Positions 37,284-45,624 of a stretch of DNA of 45,826 nt are shown here, piece after piece. The notes beneath the pieces are model-generated. The model saw nothing but the letters and a program-made list of their open reading frames with translations. It was not told the DNA's origin and made no database searches. The translations under genes were made by a program, and so were the position numbers. Source of the DNA: a virus; the IMG/VR virus record IMGVR_UViG_3300022562_001035, positions 1 to 45,826 of that record; one strand, given 5' to 3'. Each line of letters begins with the position of its first letter. The stretch's first letter is position 1.

Positions 37284-38474
37284 TCAGGCCGGGTTGCCGA
37301 AGACGCCGTCCATGCGCACGAGCGTGACCGGCTCGGGGCAGCGGATGCCGCCCCACTTGGCCTCGCCGGGGACGAGGGTCTGAAGTCCGCGCTTTTGTGG
37401 CGGCAGGAAGCGGCCGTTGGTCAGCGGAGTCACGTCCTTGGCGACGATGTCGGGGTCATTGTGAATGTACCCGAAGATCGAGTCTGTGCGGTTTCCGCTC
37501 ACCACGGGGAGCTGCGGGACGCCGTTGACCTCGCTCCGCTCGTTGCGGCCGTCCATGTATCGGACCCAACGGAACTGCACGGGATTGTCCGGCGCAGGCA
37601 GGTCAGGCCCGTTGGGGACCGAGCCGCCGGTCACGAACACTTTCGTGAGGTACTCCCAGTAGGTGATGCCCGTGCCCGTGGTCGTGTCCACGATCCGGCG
37701 ACGCCGAAGGAAGTTCATCGTGCGGCGCGACATCAGAATCATGGTGATCTGTCGCGTGACGTTGGTCGCGTCCTCGCAGGCGTCGATGAGGGCGCCGATG
37801 TCGGTGACGATCTGATCGATCGTTTTGTCGAACCAGTCGGTGGAACCGCCGCCGTTGTCGGCCGCGGTCAGGATCGTCATGCCGGGAAAGTTGAACAGCC
37901 CGCGGAGCCCCAAGGACTCCTCGCCCCAGGCAAGCGTGGAGTCGTGCAGCTGCATTTTTGCGCGTAGGCTACCCTGCTGAAGCATGGTCGGCAGTGACCC
38001 ACGGCTGGCGAAGGACCAGTTGCGCAGGTCTTCCTCGGTGTACCCGAACGCTCCGCCCGCGCCCTGAAGTCGGCCCGTGATCTCGGCCCCGCTGACCGAA
38101 GCGGTGGTCAGGTCGTCTCCAGCTCCGAGGGCGATGTAGGTCCAGTCTCCCTGCATGTCCTGCAAGAAGTACCTGTAGGTCGTCGCGCCGGCGTCGAGCA
38201 TGTTGCTCGGCAGGAGATCGTCCGAGCTCGCCAGGGGCAGGGCGGCCCGGGGGATCTCGAGAACGCGCGCGATCTGTTGCTCGAGCGAGCGCGAGAATAG
38301 GGCCGCCTGGTCGTCATCCTCACGCAGGCAGGAGTCGGGGTGCATCACGATGTGGTGCAGCAGCCACTTGGCCCTGTCGTTGAGAACGAAGCCGGCCGCG
38401 TCGGCCTTCTCGATGACGCGCGCGGCGTCGGCGTGGGAGTGCGTGGCGTCGGAGTGCATGGCGATGGCGGTCAT
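37284..38474 (-). CDS. Major capsid protein (DUF2184-like)
   Basis: Main shell protein, 396 residues. Conserved features of DUF2184 capsids: EIPRAALPLASSDDLLPSNM, YRYFLQDMQGDWTYIALGAG (start of the E-loop region), GYTEEDLRNWSF, GLRGLFNFPGM and the C-terminal TPLTNGRFLPPQKRGLQTLV, CPEPVTLVRMDGV. It follows the DUF2213 protease and the decoration protein, as in related phages. Confidence 0.88.
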   Translation of the reverse strand: MTAIAMHSDATHSHADAARVIEKADAAGFVLNDRAKWLLHHIVMHPDSCLREDDDQAALFSRSLEQQIARVLEIPRAALPLASSDDLLPSNMLDAGATTYRYFLQDMQGDWTYIALGAGDDLTTASVSGAEITGRLQGAGGAFGYTEEDLRNWSFASRGSLPTMLQQGSLRAKMQLHDSTLAWGEESLGLRGLFNFPGMTILTAADNGGGSTDWFDKTIDQIVTDIGALIDACEDATNVTRQITMILMSRRTMNFLRRRRIVDTTTGTGITYWEYLTKVFVTGGSVPNGPDLPAPDNPVQFRWVRYMDGRNERSEVNGVPQLPVVSGNRTDSIFGYIHNDPDIVAKDVTPLTNGRFLPPQKRGLQTLVPGEAKWGGIRCPEPVTLVRMDGVFGNPA

Positions 38475-38477
38475 GGG

Positions 38478-39332
38478 TTACAGGCCCCTCTGGATGCTGA
38501 TTCGGCCGCGGGCGCCGGGCTGGACGACATCGACCCAGTAGCCGGGCGCGGGCTCGGAGTTGGCCCCGTCGTCGTCGGCTCGGGTCTCGCCGAGGTTGTT
38601 GCCGCCGGCGACGTTGACGACGGCGAACGCCTGGGCATCCTTGACGCTGGCGACGGTCCCGACGTTGCGGACGTAGATCGAACCGCTGTAGCCCACCGGG
38701 GTGTTCTCGCCGGCGCGGAAAGCCTCGTCGGCCTGGTTCGGGTTGGTCGCCAACTCGCTATTGACGAGCTGGCCGTGAGGGCGCTTGGTCACGCCCACGA
38801 AGTTGGCGCCCGGGCCCGGCAAGGCCGCCGCGGGGATATTGGGGTCTTGGGTGTTGGGCACCGAGACAACCCAGCGGCCAGCGGGCAGTGGGGTGCCGCC
38901 GGCGACCTGGGTCTCGGGGGTGTCGGGGGTGAGCGTGCCCGCGCCCGGGGCGGTGAAGCCCACGAAGGGGTAGACCAGTCCCGCATGCAGGTAGGTGACC
39001 GTGATGACCGCGCCGGTGTTCTCGGCCGTGGCCACGTTGGCCCAGGCGTCCGAGCCGTTGATCGCGGCGACGATGGTATCGGCGTGGGTCGTGTCCGTGA
39101 CGCCGCCATCCGTCCCGGTTGCGGTGAGCGTCGTCCCGTCTGGCAGAAGGATCGTCGCCGAGACGACGCCCGCCGCGTTCGAGCCCGCCCAGGTCCACGT
39201 GCTGATCTGGTTCAGCAAGGGATTGGCGTAGCTCCGACACTTGAGGTCTGTCCCGGCCGTGCCCTCGAGGGCGTTGGCCTGGTCGCGGTAGGCGCCGGGC
39301 CGAAATCCATAGTTGTTGAGAACCTGGCTCAT
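38478..39332 (-). CDS. Capsid decoration / structural cement protein
   Basis: A 284-residue beta-rich, Gly/Ala/Thr-rich protein located between protease/scaffold and major capsid. N-terminus FRPGAYRDQANALEGTAGTD; an Ig-like middle (NAAGVVSATILLPDGTTLTA, AGLVYPFVGFTAPGAGTL); C-terminus SIYVRNVGTVASVKDAQAFA. These match head decoration proteins in position and style. Direct family match not certain. Confidence 0.7.
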   Translation of the reverse strand: MSQVLNNYGFRPGAYRDQANALEGTAGTDLKCRSYANPLLNQISTWTWAGSNAAGVVSATILLPDGTTLTATGTDGGVTDTTHADTIVAAINGSDAWANVATAENTGAVITVTYLHAGLVYPFVGFTAPGAGTLTPDTPETQVAGGTPLPAGRWVVSVPNTQDPNIPAAALPGPGANFVGVTKRPHGQLVNSELATNPNQADEAFRAGENTPVGYSGSIYVRNVGTVASVKDAQAFAVVNVAGGNNLGETRADDDGANSEPAPGYWVDVVQPGARGRISIQRGL

Positions 39333-40786
39333 TGCTGTTTCTCCCTCGCCGGCATCACCGGGGATTGCCAGGCGGGCTTGTCGTTGGCGTCACCCTTCGT
39401 GACGATCTTGGTGGCCGAGCTGCTGGGCTGCTGGCGACGCTCCGCGAGCATCTGTCGGAGCATGCCCGCGGACTCGGGATCATTTTGGGCGTCGACGGCG
39501 AGCTTGCGCGCGCGCGCCTCGAGGTCCGGCGCGACCTTGGCGATCGCGTCGACGCAGATCTGCGGCCAGGGCACCGTGAAGTCGTAGGCCGGCGGGAGGA
39601 TCGTCGCGGCATCGGCATGGACCTGCGCGTCGCGGGCGTCAGTCTTCTTGCGCTTGGCCCGGTCTTGCTCGAGGGCGTCGGCAACTGCCTTCTTGATCTT
39701 CGCATCGAGCTGAGCGTCGGCGGAGGCCATCTCCTCGGCGGGCATCTCGGCCGGCATTTCCTCGACGGCGGGAGCGGCGGGGGCTACCCCGATCCCCTCG
39801 AGCAGCATGTCGATCATGGAGACCGGGAGCACGAGCTCGCTCGGCTCCTGCCCCTCGATCTCGATGGTGACCCGGCCGGTCTCGACCTGGTCACCGTGCG
39901 GGATCTTGCCCAGATGCCCGAGCGCGTCGAGGCCCACCTTGCGGGAGCGCCCCTTGAATTTGATGGTCGCTTGTTTCATTTCGTTGGGACGTCCTGTTTC
40001 ACAGTGTAACGTTGCGGTCGCGGCGCTGTCCAGTCGAGATCCCCCGACCTGGACTCGGCACCCTTCTGGCGCGCGGATCTTGCTGTCGAGCTTGAGGGCC
40101 ATCTCGGGACCGCCGCGGGCCTCGTTGGGGCCCAGAAGGGCGATCCCGCTGTACCGTCGGTCGCGCTGGGTCGCGTCGGCCCTGCCATACTTGGCGGCCT
40201 CGGCGGCATCCTGGCCGGGGACCACGTCGACCTCGTAGACCGGGCTGAGCTCGACCGGCTCGCCCTTGGCGATCGCGGCGTCGACAAAATCGAGCGCCTC
40301 TCGAGACCCCAGACGGAGGCGGACACCGAGCTTGTCGCCCGCGTCCCAGGCCTTGACCCAGGCACCGTGGGCCTCCTCGCGGTATCGATCGGGGGTCACG
40401 AGCCCGGGCCCGTGGCGGATCGTCAGGACAGATCCGGCCGCACTCTCGAGGCTGGCGGGCTCGAACAGCGTCGAGGCGGGGACGTGCTCGACAAAGGGGC
40501 GGCCCGCGTCGTCGTGGTAGGTGTAGGGGCCGACATGCGCGCCGAATCCGTCGACGAACCGGGACCCGTCCGCCTGGGGGGTCATGGTGGTTTTGTCGAA
40601 GCGCACCTCGAGCCGGTCAAAGTGCACGACCCGCCGATGGACGCTGTCTTTGTTCGCCTCGAGCGCGCGGAGCTGCGCCAGGGCCTCGGCTTCGGTGTCG
40701 TGCTCGCCAAGAACGACCGTCCCGGCCTCGTTGGTCACGAGCCACTTCTCTCCGCGCTTGACGATCTTGTCGGTCCGCGCGCTCAC
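39329..40786 (-). CDS. Prohead protease / scaffold fusion (DUF2213-like)
   Basis: A 485-residue protein from a GTG overlapping the previous stop. N-terminus DKIVKRGEKWLVTNEAGTVV with EHDTEAEALAQLRALEANK is a widely shared phage lead segment. Residues about 60-240 match DUF2213: FDKTTMTPQADGSRFVDGFG, SVLTIRHGPGLVTPDRYREE, GEPVELSPVYEVDVVPGQDA. The C-terminal 200 residues (acidic, Ala/Glu/Met-rich, then a charged helix) resemble an internal scaffold. It matures and shapes the prohead. DUF2213 protease role is inferred from family context. Confidence 0.82.
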   Translation of the reverse strand: MSARTDKIVKRGEKWLVTNEAGTVVLGEHDTEAEALAQLRALEANKDSVHRRVVHFDRLEVRFDKTTMTPQADGSRFVDGFGAHVGPYTYHDDAGRPFVEHVPASTLFEPASLESAAGSVLTIRHGPGLVTPDRYREEAHGAWVKAWDAGDKLGVRLRLGSREALDFVDAAIAKGEPVELSPVYEVDVVPGQDAAEAAKYGRADATQRDRRYSGIALLGPNEARGGPEMALKLDSKIRAPEGCRVQVGGSRLDSAATATLHCETGRPNEMKQATIKFKGRSRKVGLDALGHLGKIPHGDQVETGRVTIEIEGQEPSELVLPVSMIDMLLEGIGVAPAAPAVEEMPAEMPAEEMASADAQLDAKIKKAVADALEQDRAKRKKTDARDAQVHADAATILPPAYDFTVPWPQICVDAIAKVAPDLEARARKLAVDAQNDPESAGMLRQMLAERRQQPSSSATKIVTKGDANDKPAWQSPVMPAREKQQ

Positions 40787-41160
40787 AGCCGCGTCACCGT
40801 CCCGGTCACGGTTACGCTGATGCTGGCCGTCGCTGTGATCTGGAGCACAAGATCGTTGCCCGAAACGACGAATTTCGAGCTCAAGCCGGGGATGTCCACG
40901 GCGAGCTCCGTGTCAGTCGCGCTCGAGAGGCCGCCGGCGGCTTCGCCCGGCCGGCGTCGGCACGAACCTCGGCAGCTGGTCTGGCCGACCTTGAGGGTCG
41001 CGCCCATTCCTGTGACAACCTCGAGCTGGGCGACCGCCGCCGCGACCTCATCCTCGCCGAGCGTCACTGTCCAGACATCTGACCAGGCAAGGCCAACGAT
41101 CTCGACGTCTACGTCGATCGCCTCGACGCCGTGGTTTCCGTTTTCGCCGATCGGGTTCAT
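40783..41160 (-). CDS. Hypothetical beta-rich virion-block protein
   Basis: A 125-residue protein from ATG 41160 (ATGA overlap). Alternating strands (AIDVDVEIVGLAWSDVWTVT, NDLVLQITATASISVTVTGT) suggest a small beta-sandwich. GTGA overlap with the protease gene. Possibly a minor virion protein; no family recognised. Confidence 0.68.
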   Translation of the reverse strand: MNPIGENGNHGVEAIDVDVEIVGLAWSDVWTVTLGEDEVAAAVAQLEVVTGMGATLKVGQTSCRGSCRRRPGEAAGGLSSATDTELAVDIPGLSSKFVVSGNDLVLQITATASISVTVTGTVTRL

Positions 41161-41591
41161 TCGCGCCACACCCTCACCGCGAGGCGGTTGCTCGCTGGTA
41201 CGGCGTTGCCACCGGTCACCACCACAGTCCCGATCGTCGGGCTTGGGATCGGTTGCTCGACCTCGAGCAGTCCCGGCGCCTGGCCCATGGCGATCGGCCC
41301 GCGGCTCCACTGGTATTTCGTTACGGGGTCGCCGTTGCTCGTTTTGACTTCTACTTCGGTTCGAATTGCAAAGGCGATGTCGATCCCGAAGTTCGCCGGA
41401 TTGACGTGATCGCCGGCGGCATTGACGACATGGGCGTCCGCAAAAGCTCGCCCGCCCTTGAGGCTAGTCAGAGGGAGATCGTTGCCCTGGCCGTCCTTCG
41501 CAAACTCGCCCGTGAGGACTTTGATCGGATCTGGATCCCAATTCGTCCCAGCGCCGGCGAGGGGGATGTAGTGCTGAACGACCCAGGGCAC
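41157..41591 (-). CDS. Hypothetical virion-block protein
   Basis: A 144-residue beta-rich protein (VVQHYIPLAGAGTNWDPDPI, NFGIDIAFAIRTEVEVKTSN, TIGTVVVTGGNAVPASNRLA). Start GTG 41591 is the earliest in frame and has no clear Shine-Dalgarno, so the true start is uncertain. A 115-base gap upstream holds a CACGTG palindrome and no evident gene. No family recognised. Confidence 0.65.
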   Translation of the reverse strand: MPWVVQHYIPLAGAGTNWDPDPIKVLTGEFAKDGQGNDLPLTSLKGGRAFADAHVVNAAGDHVNPANFGIDIAFAIRTEVEVKTSNGDPVTKYQWSRGPIAMGQAPGLLEVEQPIPSPTIGTVVVTGGNAVPASNRLAVRVWRE

Positions 41592-41706
41592 GGCGCCATC
41601 GTGCCATCGTGTTTCACGTGTTGCAACAAGCGCTGAATCGCTCAGCCTCGCCTCACGCGTCGACCGGGCCCGGGATCTTCGGGGATCTCGGCTGGGGGCC
41701 GACCGG

Positions 41707-42144
41707 TCAGAACGGGGTCGGGCTCCAGTTCCACGTGATCGGCCGAACGATCAACTCCGTCCCGTCCGTGTCCTTCTCCTCCACGAACTCCACGCACGCC
41801 GTGATGATGCTCGTCGCGTCGTTCCCGCTGTCCTCGAACAGGTAGCACCCGGCCACCGTAGCATTGACGAAGCCCCCGACGAGGCCGAAGCTCAGGGCTT
41901 GGCTGAGCTGAGTCACCGATCCATCGGCGTTGGTGACGGGCGCGTCGAAGGACACGGCCTGCCGCGCGTAGCCCGTCGCGACGATCTCGTCGGCGACGAT
42001 GTCGGCGACCGTGTCGGTGTCCTGCTGGAAGATGTGGCCGCCCGCCATGAGGATCATCGTGGTCGGCCCGGCTGGGGTGTACCCGTCAGTCAAGATCTGA
42101 AGACTGGCCAACCGGCCCCTAGAGGTAACGACAGCGGTGGGCAT
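41707..42144 (-). CDS. Virion structural protein (conserved phage type)
   Basis: A 145-residue protein. DTDTVADIVADEIVATGYAR then QAVSFDAPV, later LSFGLVGGFVNATVAGCYLF with EDSGNDATSIITACVEFVEE follow the pattern known from many phage virion proteins (G-Y-x-R-Q-x-[LV] ... Y-x-D-x-G-x-D-x-T-S-x-[LI]-I-A). Probably a capsid-associated or minor structural protein. Its ATG shares the A of the preceding TGA. Confidence 0.68.
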   Translation of the reverse strand: MPTAVVTSRGRLASLQILTDGYTPAGPTTMILMAGGHIFQQDTDTVADIVADEIVATGYARQAVSFDAPVTNADGSVTQLSQALSFGLVGGFVNATVAGCYLFEDSGNDATSIITACVEFVEEKDTDGTELIVRPITWNWSPTPF

Positions 42145-42476
42145 CAGGCCTGGATCCTCGTGCGCAAACTCATCTCAGAAAAATCAATCGAACCGGTTCG
42201 ACCCGCGACTACAGAGGGGCGAGCGCGGGCGAGCGCGGAGATGTCGACCTCGGCGAGCGCGATGCGAAGCTCGCCGAGGTCGACGGTCGTCTGCCCGTGC
42301 CGCTCCGCCGCGACGAAGAGTCGGGCGACGTTGGCGAGCGCGCGTGTCCTGCTCTTACTCACGGGCGCGAGAGTAACCGAGCGGCGACCGAGCCGCCACA
42401 TGCTCCACAACCGGCTCCGATATGCCGCGCGCTCGCTGAGACTCGGACGGTAGCCCAGCGTGTGCAGCCCGCTCAC
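42144..42476 (-). CDS. Protein with N-terminal LHTLGYRP motif
   Basis: A 110-residue protein from a GTG overlapping the previous stop. It begins S-G-L-H-T-L-G-Y-R-P then S-E-R, near-identical to the starts of the 2272 (minus) and 17346 (plus) proteins. The body is basic and helical (SKSRTRALANVARLFVAAER, then ELRIALAEVDISALARARPS). Function unknown. Confidence 0.7.
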   Translation of the reverse strand: MSGLHTLGYRPSLSERAAYRSRLWSMWRLGRRSVTLAPVSKSRTRALANVARLFVAAERHGQTTVDLGELRIALAEVDISALARARPSVVAGRTGSIDFSEMSLRTRIQA

Positions 42477-42637
42477 TTCGCCTCCAGTCGGGCGACGCGC
42501 TCGCGCAGATCGGCGACCTGGTCGCGCAGGCCGTGCGACTCGTAGACCGCCGCCATCGCGGCGACCAGCGAACCGATGCTGGTGATGATGGATGCGACCG
42601 GGTTCTCGGCCGCGAGCTCGCAGAGCCAGGCGATCAT
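42473..42637 (-). CDS. 54-residue membrane/coiled-coil protein
   Basis: Small ORF with 4-base overlaps on both sides. A membrane span (VASIITSIGSLVAAMAAVYE) is followed by a coiled coil (LRDQVADLRERVARLEAK). This is the layout of small holin-like or spanin-like proteins. It may be a second lysis-related gene or a virion membrane component, set far from the 24 kb cassette. Confidence 0.6.
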   Translation of the reverse strand: MIAWLCELAAENPVASIITSIGSLVAAMAAVYESHGLRDQVADLRERVARLEAK

Positions 42638-43008
42638 CGCGGCCACCTCAGCGCCCAGCGGACGCGCTCGCGCCGACGGTCCCTCGGCATGGCCCGGTAG
42701 ATCGCGACCATGAGGCGGAGCCCCCGTTGCGCGGCGAGGCCCTCGAGCGCCGCGCGAGCGTTCATCGCCTCGGCCTGCCAGCTCAACTCAGGCGCGTCGA
42801 GGACCACGCGGGCGAAGATCGACCCCGGGGCCATGTGGTCGGGCCCGCCGGTCTCCACGGTCTGGACGTGGAGCACGCCGGGAATCAGGTGGGCGCCCAG
42901 CTCGGCGAGGCGGCCAGCTCGAGCTACCCGGCGGCGAGCGACGGCGAGGTTGGCCGGGCTCGGGTCGAGGTTGCGGGCGGCGAGGTAGCGGGCGGCGTGG
43001 CTGGTCAT
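42634..43008 (-). CDS. Hypothetical helical protein
   Basis: A 124-residue protein from ATG 43008 (ATGA). Basic, Ala/Arg-rich helices (RNLDPSPANLAVARRRVARA, NARAALEGLAAQRGLRLMVA) with a short central beta part. Between two micro membrane proteins. No catalytic motif; a Glu/Asp pair typical of lysozymes is not evident. Function unknown. Confidence 0.68.
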   Translation of the reverse strand: MTSHAARYLAARNLDPSPANLAVARRRVARAGRLAELGAHLIPGVLHVQTVETGGPDHMAPGSIFARVVLDAPELSWQAEAMNARAALEGLAAQRGLRLMVAIYRAMPRDRRRERVRWALRWPR

Positions 43009-43109
43009 GGCGGGTCGTCCTTCCACGCGCTCGCTTGTTCGATCACCCGGTTCGCCGCGAGCGCGCCGAGAACGGCGACCAGAATCACGTACAGGTCAAA
43101 GCCGCTCAT
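43005..43109 (-). CDS. 34-residue membrane protein
   Basis: Micro-ORF with 4-base overlaps at both ends: one hydrophobic span (DLYVILVAVLGALAANRVIE) and a charged tail. G/C-ending codons dominate. Could be a holin-like pinholin or structural micro-protein; not certain. Confidence 0.5.
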   Translation of the reverse strand: MSGFDLYVILVAVLGALAANRVIEQASAWKDDPP

Positions 43110-43534
43110 GGCGCGGCCTCCAGGGCAGCGACGAGTGCCTCAGCTTCGTTGTGGCCGTAGACCCTCGGGCTTGTCAGGTCGCCGTCGGAGTCGACGAGGG
43201 CCCATGATCCGGCGTGATCGCCGAAGCTCTGCCATTGCAGGTGAGCGCGCCGAAGCCCCCAGGCCTCACGCACGAGCGCGAGCAGGCAGCCGACGGTCGC
43301 GGGGTCGTCGAGGTCGGGGAGCGTGAACGCGGCGACGGAACGGACCGTCGTCTGCTCAGGAAACGCGCCGATGGTTTCGTGCGCGGAGAGAACCTGTGTC
43401 CCGTCCGCGAGGACGGCGAGGATGCGGCGGGGGCCGAATTCGCTGCTCAGGTCGCGAGCGCCCGGCATCCATCGCCAGTGCTTGCATTCGTAGGCGCGCC
43501 GCGCCAACTCGAGTTTCGTGTTATCTTCGCTCAT
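43106..43534 (-). CDS. Conserved phage hypothetical protein
   Basis: A 142-residue protein. I chose ATG 43534 (MSEDNTKLELARRAYECKHW) with a GGGGG Shine-Dalgarno, about 60 bases after an extended -10 box. The segment CKHWRWMPGARDL and the later PDLDDPATVGCLLALVREAW are features I recognise from many phage proteins of unknown function. First gene after a hairpin and promoter, so it begins a new transcript behind the portal. Confidence 0.72.
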   Translation of the reverse strand: MSEDNTKLELARRAYECKHWRWMPGARDLSSEFGPRRILAVLADGTQVLSAHETIGAFPEQTTVRSVAAFTLPDLDDPATVGCLLALVREAWGLRRAHLQWQSFGDHAGSWALVDSDGDLTSPRVYGHNEAEALVAALEAAP

Positions 43535-43593
43535 GTGCAGCCCCCTCCCGTGGGGCATCGGGCGCCGGCTGGTAGGGGTTGGCGCCCGTGTGC

Positions 43594-43602
43594 ACTTTAC
43601 CA
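43594..43602 (-). promoter_or_regulatory. Extended -10 promoter after the portal gene
   Basis: On the minus strand TGGTAAAGT (43602-43594). Unlike the other boxes of this class it lies about 60 bases before its ATG (43534), with a Shine-Dalgarno in between. Confidence 0.42.
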
Positions 43603-43611
43603 CAATTGAAC

Positions 43612-43635
43612 CGGGCCGGCGCATTGGCCGGCCCG
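43612..43635 (-). terminator. Hairpin downstream of the portal gene
   Basis: Perfect 9-bp stem CGGGCCGGC (43612-43620) / GCCGGCCCG (43627-43635), six-base loop, in the 208-base gap 43535-43742. No T-run on the minus side, so termination would be partial. No gene is seen in this gap. Confidence 0.45.
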
Positions 43636-43742
43636 AATGGGCCTTTCATCCCTATGTCCCGTTCCCTGGCTCGGGGCTACTACGTGTCCAGGCGCCACGC
43701 TGACTCACGGTCCTTTAGCCGGACTTGGCTGACTCCATTGTA

Positions 43743-45365
43743 TCACACAACCTGGCTCTCTCGCATGGCCGCCTGAATGTGAGACTTGTACACGCGATAG
43801 CTCGCCCCCGGCCTGAACAGCGGGACGCCTGACCGCTTCACGAACCCGAGCACCCCCGCATTGCTCTTGGCCCCGATGAGCTCGCGGGCCTCGGCGAGCG
43901 TGAGCGGGGCTTCGCCCGCGGGCATCAGACCGTCGTCGGCGAGCTCGATGTCCTCGACGCGGGCCGTCTCTTCTTCGACGACGCTCGCCACGGGTTCTGG
44001 TGCGAGCTCGTACTCCTCGGCAAGAGTCGCGTCGGTGCGCAACTCGGCGATGCTCACGCTCGCCTGGCCGCCGCCGTCGATCGCCCGCGCCTCCGCGTTC
44101 ATCTTGCGCACGGTCGCCCGCTCCGCGGGAGTGAGCGACCATAGGCTGGGCTGCTGGACCTCGAGTGCGACGATCGGGATTCCATGGGTCGGGCCGTTCA
44201 GGGCACGCGAGGCGATCGCGAAGAACATCGCCAGCGGCTCGGCATAGGTCCCCTCCCACCTCGAGCTTACCTCATCGTACCAACCCCGGATCCCCGCGTC
44301 AGCATCGTTGTTCAGGCCGGACAGCGAAGGCTGCGCGCCGAGGAGCACGGCCTCGCCCATCCCACTGGCCGCAACCAGGGCATCGCGGGTGCGGTCGATC
44401 GACTCGGGCAGGCCGGTGATCGGGCGACCCACGACGCCGTAGGCCTCGCCCTGATCGAGTACGTAGTCGCCAAACTGTCCGCCCCCAAGTCGCATGCGCT
44501 CGTAATGGTCCGCGACCTTGCTCGTGTCGCCGGCGTCGATCGCTCGGGCAAGATCCTGGTTGGTCCACACGCCCTGACTCAGCAGGCCGATCGCGGCAAG
44601 CATGCGCTGGAGACTGACGCCGTAGCCCTTGAGGCCGAGCCAGACCAGGTCGAAGATCGAGGAGCCGCCGCAGTCGCAGAGATCCACGCGCGTCTCTTCA
44701 TCCAGGTCGACGCCGATCCACTGATGCACGCGGGTCCAGTGGTACTCGGCCTGCATGCCCGAGCGAGGAAAGCTGACCCAGTAGTGCGTCGGCTGCTCGA
44801 AGCGGGGCAGGAGCGGGTCGCGGCCCCAGCGGCTCACGCTCACGCGGCCCGACTGGCCACCGGTGATGACCTTGACCCACAGCAGCCGGGTCACGCGGCC
44901 AAGGTCGAGCGACTCGGTGGTCGGCAGCCCGTCCTCGACGCCGAACACCCACATGGCCGAGCCGTGGGCGTAGGCCTGGGAGCGGGCTTGTTTGACCAGG
45001 CCAAAGAGGCCAAAGCGCTTGGTCCAGCGCGCGATCTCGTCGGGCTCCTCGATCTTCTCATCGGGCTTGCCGCCGATCCGCACGTGGAGCGGCGCACCGT
45101 TGAGCTCGCCCTTGACGATGATCCCCTCACGCAGGCTGTCCTCGGCCTCGCGGGTCGCGATGCGCCTGGCCAGGGCATTGTTGCGCATGAGGTCCCGGAT
45201 CTCGTTGTGCGTGAGCGGGCAGCCGCCCCAGAAGCTCGTCCCGGTTTCCCCGTCGAGCTCGCTCCCGAGCCCGGTCGTGTCGTTGACGAACCCGGCTCCG
45301 ACACCATCGGCGCGCGTGCCCCCAGCGAGAGGGCGAGAGTCTGAGCGGGGTTGACGCCTGGCCAC
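43743..45365 (-). CDS. Portal protein (DUF1073-like) with HTH-like tail
   Basis: A 540-residue portal: the ring at the head vertex through which DNA passes. Signature parts: LTHNEIRDLMRNNALARRIA, TREAEDSLREGI, TKRFGLFGLVKQARSQAYAH, GVSLQRMLAAIGLLSQGVW, PITGLPESIDRTRDALVAAS, GMGEAVLLGAQPSLSGLNN and TPAERATVRKMNAEA fit the DUF1073/Acb1-N family. The last about 55 residues (LTLAEARELIGAKSNAGVLG, FVKRSGVPLFRPGASYRVYK, SHIQAAM) look like an excisionase/MerR-type winged helix, an uncommon addition. GTG start at 45365; no strong Shine-Dalgarno. Confidence 0.85.
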   Translation of the reverse strand: MARRQPRSDSRPLAGGTRADGVGAGFVNDTTGLGSELDGETGTSFWGGCPLTHNEIRDLMRNNALARRIATREAEDSLREGIIVKGELNGAPLHVRIGGKPDEKIEEPDEIARWTKRFGLFGLVKQARSQAYAHGSAMWVFGVEDGLPTTESLDLGRVTRLLWVKVITGGQSGRVSVSRWGRDPLLPRFEQPTHYWVSFPRSGMQAEYHWTRVHQWIGVDLDEETRVDLCDCGGSSIFDLVWLGLKGYGVSLQRMLAAIGLLSQGVWTNQDLARAIDAGDTSKVADHYERMRLGGGQFGDYVLDQGEAYGVVGRPITGLPESIDRTRDALVAASGMGEAVLLGAQPSLSGLNNDADAGIRGWYDEVSSRWEGTYAEPLAMFFAIASRALNGPTHGIPIVALEVQQPSLWSLTPAERATVRKMNAEARAIDGGGQASVSIAELRTDATLAEEYELAPEPVASVVEEETARVEDIELADDGLMPAGEAPLTLAEARELIGAKSNAGVLGFVKRSGVPLFRPGASYRVYKSHIQAAMRESQVV

Positions 45366-45408
45366 GGGGCGAGGTTACCGCGGCCAGGCGCGGCGAGCAA
45401 AGGGCCGC

Positions 45409-45624
45409 TTACATCGGGTCCACTGGCAAAGGTGATCCACCGTGACGAACGGAGCGCTCGACTTTCGTCAGCCAGAGTTGCGCCTCCTCGAGCTTCGTGA
45501 CGACCAGGCTGGACTCGCGGGATCGCCCAAGCTCTCGGGCCTTCGCAACAAGCTTGTCGAGTTCGCGCGCGACGTGGTCGGGGTCGATGGTGGAGCTGAG
45601 TGGAGGGTGTTCGTGATGTCCCAT
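45409..45624 (-). CDS. Acb2/Tad1 hairpin-like small protein (candidate)
   Basis: A 71-residue protein between terminase and portal. Its C-terminal helix (SRESSLVVTKLEEAQLWLTK) closely resembles the helix that marks the Acb2/Tad1 hairpin domain (DUF7681-type), known from memory as 'S-R-x-x-S-L-x-x-T-x-L-E-x-A-x-x-W-x-x-x-A'. Acb2 proteins form hexamers that soak up CBASS and Thoeris cyclic signal molecules. Ligand residues cannot be checked here. The N-terminus HHEHPPLSSTIDPDHVAREL and the following helix fit a hairpin. It may instead be an unrelated two-helix protein. Confidence 0.5.
   Translation of the reverse strand: MGHHEHPPLSSTIDPDHVARELDKLVAKARELGRSRESSLVVTKLEEAQLWLTKVERSVRHGGSPLPVDPM

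Noticed and set aside
38340-39587. Plus-strand ORF of 415 codons opposite capsid genes
   Set aside because: Antisense shadow of capsid and decoration genes.
45380-45408. GCGGCC/GGCCGC inverted repeat between the Acb2-like gene and portal
   Set aside because: Only a 6-bp GC stem with an 18-base loop; expected by chance at this base composition.
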